64,000 nucleotides of DNA from RGIG1828 sp045654685 (lineage in GTDB: Bacteria; Bacillota; Clostridia; UMGS1810), in the NCBI GenBank assembly GCA_045654685.1, contig JAZONV010000082.1:1-64000 (forward strand). Reading direction: 5' to 3'. The notes under the pieces were generated by a model. It saw only the letters and a list, made by a program, of their open reading frames with translations. It was not told the origin of the DNA and did no database searches. Below, in pieces: positions 61,701 to 64,000 of the stretch (the first letter of the stretch is position 1; the number at the start of each line of letters is the position of its first letter). A program made the position numbers and the translations under genes.

Positions 61701-63642
61701 TGAAAAAGGCGGATTTTCACTTATGTCATCAGGAGGAGAGGCCTTTAAGAAGATTTTTTCAAATATCCTTGGCAGTGCCGATGCAGAAACAGTTTTGACA
61801 AACGCAAACAAAAGGATTATTTTCACAACAGATAATCCCGAGAGAGATTCATATAACGTTATGTCACTTGTCTACACAGATTATGAAAAGGGCATGTGGA
61901 CAGAGCCAAAAGAAATAGACAACGATGAAACTATAGATGCCAATGCAAGTGCTCACGGAAACTTTGTTGTGTGGGAAAACCTTGGGTCTGTGATGAAAAG
62001 CAACATGACCATTGGAGATTTCCTGAAAGACACTGACATAAAGGGTGCAGTGTTTGATGGAGAAAAATATGTGGTAACATCTCTTTGTGATGATGATGTG
62101 TATGACTTTAGTCCGAAAGTTATATCCAAAGACGGCAAAGCCTTTGCGGCATGGCTTTCAAACTCTGAATCGGATATTCTGTCATCTGAGGGCATAACAA
62201 GTCTTAATTATTGCTTCTATGACGGACAGTGGACAGATGTTTTGAAAATTGAAGACATAGGTCAGGTTACAAACATTAATGTTCTCTACAACGGACAAGA
62301 AGGAAAAATTATCTATAAAAAAGGCACAGAACTCTATTGCGTATCCACTTTGGATAACACTGCCAAAAAGGTGTTTGATGATGTGGGAAGATATGGGGCG
62401 GCAGAACTTGGCGAAAATCTTTTGTGTGCAACATTTGATTCTGAGGGCAACCTTTTTGTAAAAGATGAATCGGGCACATTGCATACAGTTGAAACCTACT
62501 ATAACAAGTCCGAAAATCCATATATCCTTTCAGATGGCGGGATTGTGAGAATATTCTGGACGGAATCTGACGGAATATACTACATCACCAACATCTCGGG
62601 AAAATGGAGCAACAGACTTTGCTATAAGAAAGGAGTTTCTTTTGTGGGGGATATAAGCGGTGTTATATCAGAAAATGCCCCGTCTCTGACATTCTTTGCA
62701 AGAGAAAATTCCATAACCGATCTTATCCATATGGCGGGATCGGGTGAAGACAGCCTTTTCCTTGAAGAGGCAAGAGCCGACCATAGCGAAGAAATCGGAA
62801 AAGTTGTTGCAAGAGTGTACAACAACTCTGAATATCCCATGGAAAATGTCACATTGAAAGTGACAAAAGGCGGAGCAGATGTTGAGGGTGAATATGAAAC
62901 CATAACCATAGACCCCGGATGCGAAGCAGAAATTTCTGCGTCCCTTTCTGCCATAGACTCTTTTGAAGCCACAAAACTCAAAGTCTATGCTGTGTGCGGT
63001 GAAGATATAACAGATGGAAAAGATGTTATCTACACACAGGGAGACATATCTGTTTCAAGGGCGTTCTTCACAAAAGATGAGGCAGGAGATGAATTTTTAA
63101 ATATTCATGTTACAAACTCGGGCACAACAAAAATTGCCTCGACAGATGTGAATGTATATGAAAATTCACAAGATTCTTCACCCATTTATTCATTCAAAAT
63201 CGGTGCTCTTTTGCCGGGAGAAACATCAGAGGTGAGATTAGAGCACACTCAAAACCCCGATGTGGTGTATTACATCAGAGCAGATGCAGATTCAGATTCT
63301 GACGAATACAACAATTTTGATATCATTGCCTATGAAAGAGTGGAGGAACAAATTCAGAAAAGTGAAAACGAGATATCTTTTGACTCTCAGACAAAAGATT
63401 TAAAAATCAAAGTTTCAAAAGATGGCTTTTTATCAGATTCCGGAACAGTTATTGCCGCACTTTATGAAAAGAGCGGAAAACTTCTTGAAGTGAGAAAAGA
63501 TACGTTCAAATCAGAGGATGAATATGTTGAAAAAACATTCACTTTGACAAAGGCAAAAGAAGATTGCTTCATAAAAATTATGTATGTTTCGGATTTGGAA
63601 AAATTAAAACCCTTAAGAAAGTCTATGCAAATGGGTGTATGA
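55768..63642 (+). CDS. giant secreted protein with GLUG-like repeats, BIG2 and CARDB-like domains
   Basis: About 2624 residues from TTG 55768, chosen because ACAGGTGA lies just upstream and a signal peptide follows (ERIISIVISLAMLMPFGESI). About 100-190 is a Pro-rich spacer with repeated PKV..GF. About 230-1330 is a long repeat region of GLUG-like units (GGLVGE..., NCYNTGxI, CINTGNV, YNKGNVSG), probably a beta-solenoid. About 1391-1469 is a BIG2 Ig-like domain (GLVWSSDNPTVASVSWDGTVKGISKGSATITAK, read in parts). A glycine-rich domain (about 1820-1870), propeller-like region (about 2005-2330), CARDB-like repeats and the shared C-terminal module follow. A terminator is at 63647. Adhesin-like; ligand unknown. 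Confidence 0.85.
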   Translation: MKNKKLFNKERIISIVISLAMLMPFGESISVFSVENSAVATADAGEVSLESHFLKPLSSPLPKVADGFMKETETELPKVTEGFIEPIENPYMGDEYKFISEPEYEIPKVNDSGFIKDAKGFKSKPSKGKFIDEITPPDKNAKVINTPDDLASISKGGNYVLGCDIYLDEYNGGVWTPFEVRGDLTLDGQGHIIYNLNTDKYDAPGGLFSWFHGENLTVKNLGFSYNKDCYVEGGTLFSEYAGGNVEIQNCFSDMNVTGDNWYCGGLISQISSHEDVNISSSYNRGSISGSGYMGGLVGVIFSNASVNIYDCFNMGGIKGKTAGGLVGEIDWLTSGADLNVDIRRCENSAKITVENTNTDGSGGGICGNIGERFTSSSGIHYQFRHCKNTATISVKASDVISAGGIVGSCYLKGIEFYNCTNQGGITTSKVSGASSGSLEYTGGIIGNSIDYAYFDSCFNKGRIVAENFSGGLCAKIKGGDFKSSANSGVILSKSGNAGGLASCVSYFIDSVIACYNTGSVTGKIWAGGLIGQSCADVPVGYLYNPSLVMDSYNTGKISGGDAWGSSDGVQYLTSGIINSPKVIVSNCYNTGAITNGCGIASNAVDVKDCANYGDITAGAGIVFTCSANGDDTYDGRIIDCFNIGNITSGFGICESAGDITNCYNKGNIIYDDVVAYTIRPGAFAIAYQADNVKSCYNTGDMTGSPYAGGICHTASGNMTDCYNTGLISADYHACGLAVMVQKNVTNCYNTGKVEVTGLSFSLDGSFSTPMGALVGECTGKMKDSYNSGDFFIAGKSTYFGGLAGLCGSIENCYNEGFVQSVGILTGGIVYIGGISGGIHSESGTPGIRNSYNIGDVHVSDFDAQVSGICSGGSGYIENCINTGNVTGGAVVGISGTHPYGGDVYISNCVNTGTLTVVYGYTTSHGTKYYRGTSSGIGEATTISDCINTSDVADAGIGVAERSITNCVNLGSVTKNEESVERHSNDSMYTPGFGIGAAGSEISYCYNKGNVSGAAGYECYVDEYIAPCGIGPGKTVRNCINEGSVSSSDIGCGITLMAGAVYDCTNKGAVSGTKAAGIAFDANNIERCQNLASVTASLFGGGIAVDAEGLSDCKNTGNVSGKEAGGISVFSGYSVLNCINHGKVTAQNGGGGIVARCEMDSYEYDENISVGSITYPSLNQTAFVGCKNYGNVSGNMAMGIGDGVSHSGCENHGNITSDEESAGIGRGRMFGCINTGDVTVYSYSGNAIASGICSTSYWRPNVLISDCKNSGKISVNGPDFALAAGIFTEAYWDVNAYVTNSQNTGSVSAHSRHENADWPVGIYAGGVGGRVRDEYMLYIDEASGSTTSPSATVDTKFTGDEAHDRYIGEERVHSSKILAYGAIYEEAKEILPESVSISGPEIIEKDEEVLFSSEVLPEDADNKGLVWSSDNPTVASVSWDGTVKGISKGSATITAKTYNGKSASQTVTVQENAIYVTVMGFKREKPGEFFPLEGARVRAGGVLKTTGKDGKTWFERSDLPDAPLAPIHIDAGEDYVEKDDSINLVSNTLGKKSYTYYLAERDDQIYIKNAFVTIDGEKMDMLNNPGMVHIPLLKDGEINKTSYHVDVEIDWNRYKDNPEDQRVWIEGTESLNKYSIYERGDWISFATFFDAEEPLRLVATTKNKDGEEVRTEKILPLDVKLLDVSLAVDSTENLPIDNIYFLDKLGFKMSLGDVGRFAEDIKYENGVLTVVFKLNHSKNEKAAKLGILTGDVGPRVDITGTFKIPLILKDDARWSGSIGIKATGKGGKMGYDSYDDEEERTIKIFGHEHNFFIGNVPCYIDVEFGAGVEGSLGVGGTYDDVFFEGKIGGFLEGSIGGGVGGSINDNVKLKFGPEGSLEVKLPVVFSSEDGPESPVSFEPELEGRIDALLEVEFFDVLEIAPKVELGRYTWNRHDGGKWEHFLDRLDKKMTLQSVNEDFDLKNTSLNPKGREYLENGGGFEKGGFSLMSSGGEAFKKIFSNILGSADAETVLTNANKRIIFTTDNPERDSYNVMSLVYTDYEKGMWTEPKEIDNDETIDANASAHGNFVVWENLGSVMKSNMTIGDFLKDTDIKGAVFDGEKYVVTSLCDDDVYDFSPKVISKDGKAFAAWLSNSESDILSSEGITSLNYCFYDGQWTDVLKIEDIGQVTNINVLYNGQEGKIIYKKGTELYCVSTLDNTAKKVFDDVGRYGAAELGENLLCATFDSEGNLFVKDESGTLHTVETYYNKSENPYILSDGGIVRIFWTESDGIYYITNISGKWSNRLCYKKGVSFVGDISGVISENAPSLTFFARENSITDLIHMAGSGEDSLFLEEARADHSEEIGKVVARVYNNSEYPMENVTLKVTKGGADVEGEYETITIDPGCEAEISASLSAIDSFEATKLKVYAVCGEDITDGKDVIYTQGDISVSRAFFTKDEAGDEFLNIHVTNSGTTKIASTDVNVYENSQDSSPIYSFKIGALLPGETSEVRLEHTQNPDVVYYIRADADSDSDEYNNFDIIAYERVEEQIQKSENEISFDSQTKDLKIKVSKDGFLSDSGTVIAALYEKSGKLLEVRKDTFKSEDEYVEKTFTLTKAKEDCFIKIMYVSDLEKLKPLRKSMQMGV

Positions 63643-63646
63643 AATG

Positions 63647-63689
63647 AAAATGGACTGTAAAAAAACTTTGTTTTTTTACAGTCCATTTT
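63647..63689. terminator. hairpin terminator after the giant gene
   Basis: AAAATGGACTGTAAAAAAA (63647-63665) pairs with its full complement (63671-63689) around CTTTG. It lies directly after the giant gene and directly before the structured element, and could work in both directions. Confidence 0.8.
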
Positions 63690-63693
63690 GCGT

Positions 63694-63959
63694 GGGAATA
63701 GGAAAAAAAGATTCAGAATTGTCAAATCGAACTCAAAGCAAGGCGAAGCCATGCTTTGAGTGATAACCCGAAGCTGTACATAGGTACTGCAAGGGTGAGA
63801 TTTGGCAACAGCAAAAAGGCAAATAATAGAAGAAAAACATCTCAAAAAAAGATGTTTTTCAACATTTGTAGTAAAATCAGGTGATTTACTGATTTATTTT
63901 GTGTGCTATATTCATTATTATTACTGCCTTTTTGCAGTCTGGACTTTTTTTACATTCCC
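63694..63959 (+). ncRNA. structured non-coding RNA candidate, copy 2
   Basis: Second copy of the element at 11735-11983. P0: GGGAAT 63694-63699 and AAAAAAAG 63703-63710 with CTTTTTTT 63944-63951 and ATTCCC 63954-63959. P1: 63719-63728 with 63799-63808. P2: CTCAAAGCA 63732-63740 with TGCTTTGAG 63752-63760, continued by GGC/GCC. P3: CCC/GGG and GCTGTAC 63773-63779 with GTACTGC 63784-63790. P4: GCAAAAAGGCA 63811-63821 with TGCCTTTTTGC 63925-63935. P5: 63832-63842 with 63850-63860. P2, P4, P5 and P0 differ from copy 1 by paired changes. Only four bases separate it from the preceding terminator, so a plus-strand promoter is not obvious. Confidence 0.75.
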
Positions 63960-63974
63960 TTATTGGTTTGCTGT

Positions 63975-63992
63975 TAAATTGGAATTTAGCGG
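63975..63992 (-). repeat. fragment of an interspersed repeat at the window edge
   Basis: AAATTGGAATTTAGCGG is the reverse complement of 24420-24437, inside the right end of the inverted-repeat element at 24092-24468. A related copy may continue beyond the window. Confidence 0.45.
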
Positions 63993-64000
63993 ATTGATGA

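Overview
The window is AT-rich DNA from a low-GC Firmicute. It is most likely a member of class Clostridia, judging from the dnaA-dnaN-S4-recF-remB-gyrB-gyrA order, a DivIVA/YlmH/SepF division cluster, a YlbF protein with a cysteine tail, ParABS with Bacillus-type parS sites, and secreted proteins with BspA-type leucine-rich repeats, GLUG-like repeats and a copper-amine-oxidase-type stalk domain. I do not name a genus. No rRNA or tRNA gene was seen.

Layout: 1-9 kb holds dnaA, a well-formed oriC (DnaA boxes, DnaA-trio, AT-rich tract), dnaN, the S4 protein, recF, remB, gyrB and gyrA, all rightward. 9-22 kb is a leftward housekeeping block: miaB, ylbF, mutS, mutL, miaA, an HlyD-like gene, yggS, sepF, ylmH, divIVA and rsmA. 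22-24.7 kb is a small accessory island. It has an XRE regulator divergent from a zinc-ribbon membrane protein, a candidate type I toxin-antitoxin locus, a fused pseudogene and nested inverted-repeat elements. 24.7-28.6 kb is leftward again: serS, a small membrane protein, parB and parA, with two parS-like sites. 29-40 kb is rightward: a heterodimeric ABC exporter, a TIM-barrel isomerase, a PucR/CdaR-type regulator, ftsE-ftsX, an M23 murein hydrolase, a carboxy-terminal protease and a Fic protein. 40-46 kb carries a stalk-domain protein, a 94-bp tandem repeat array, a RelB/YafQ-type toxin-antitoxin pair, tcdA, a cysteine desulfurase, a NifU-type scaffold and ApbE. 46-63.6 kb encodes three very large secreted proteins and a broken small relative.

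How the genes fit together: replication start, gyrase and mismatch repair sit together near the origin, with chromosome segregation and division functions (ParABS, SepF, DivIVA, FtsEX and its likely murein hydrolase) on the same side. The surface proteins share modules with one another, including a C-terminal module seen in all three.

The most unusual content is in the non-coding DNA. Two copies of one structured element (11.7-12.0 kb and 63.7-64.0 kb) keep the same set of helices while the paired bases change, which points to a structured non-coding RNA. A second structured element occurs twice (19.7 kb and 55.5 kb) with unrelated but complementary stems around an invariant core. There are also arrays of tiny hairpins, a tandem array that looks like repeated small-RNA genes on the minus strand, and a compact type I toxin-antitoxin locus with two promoters facing a shared terminator.
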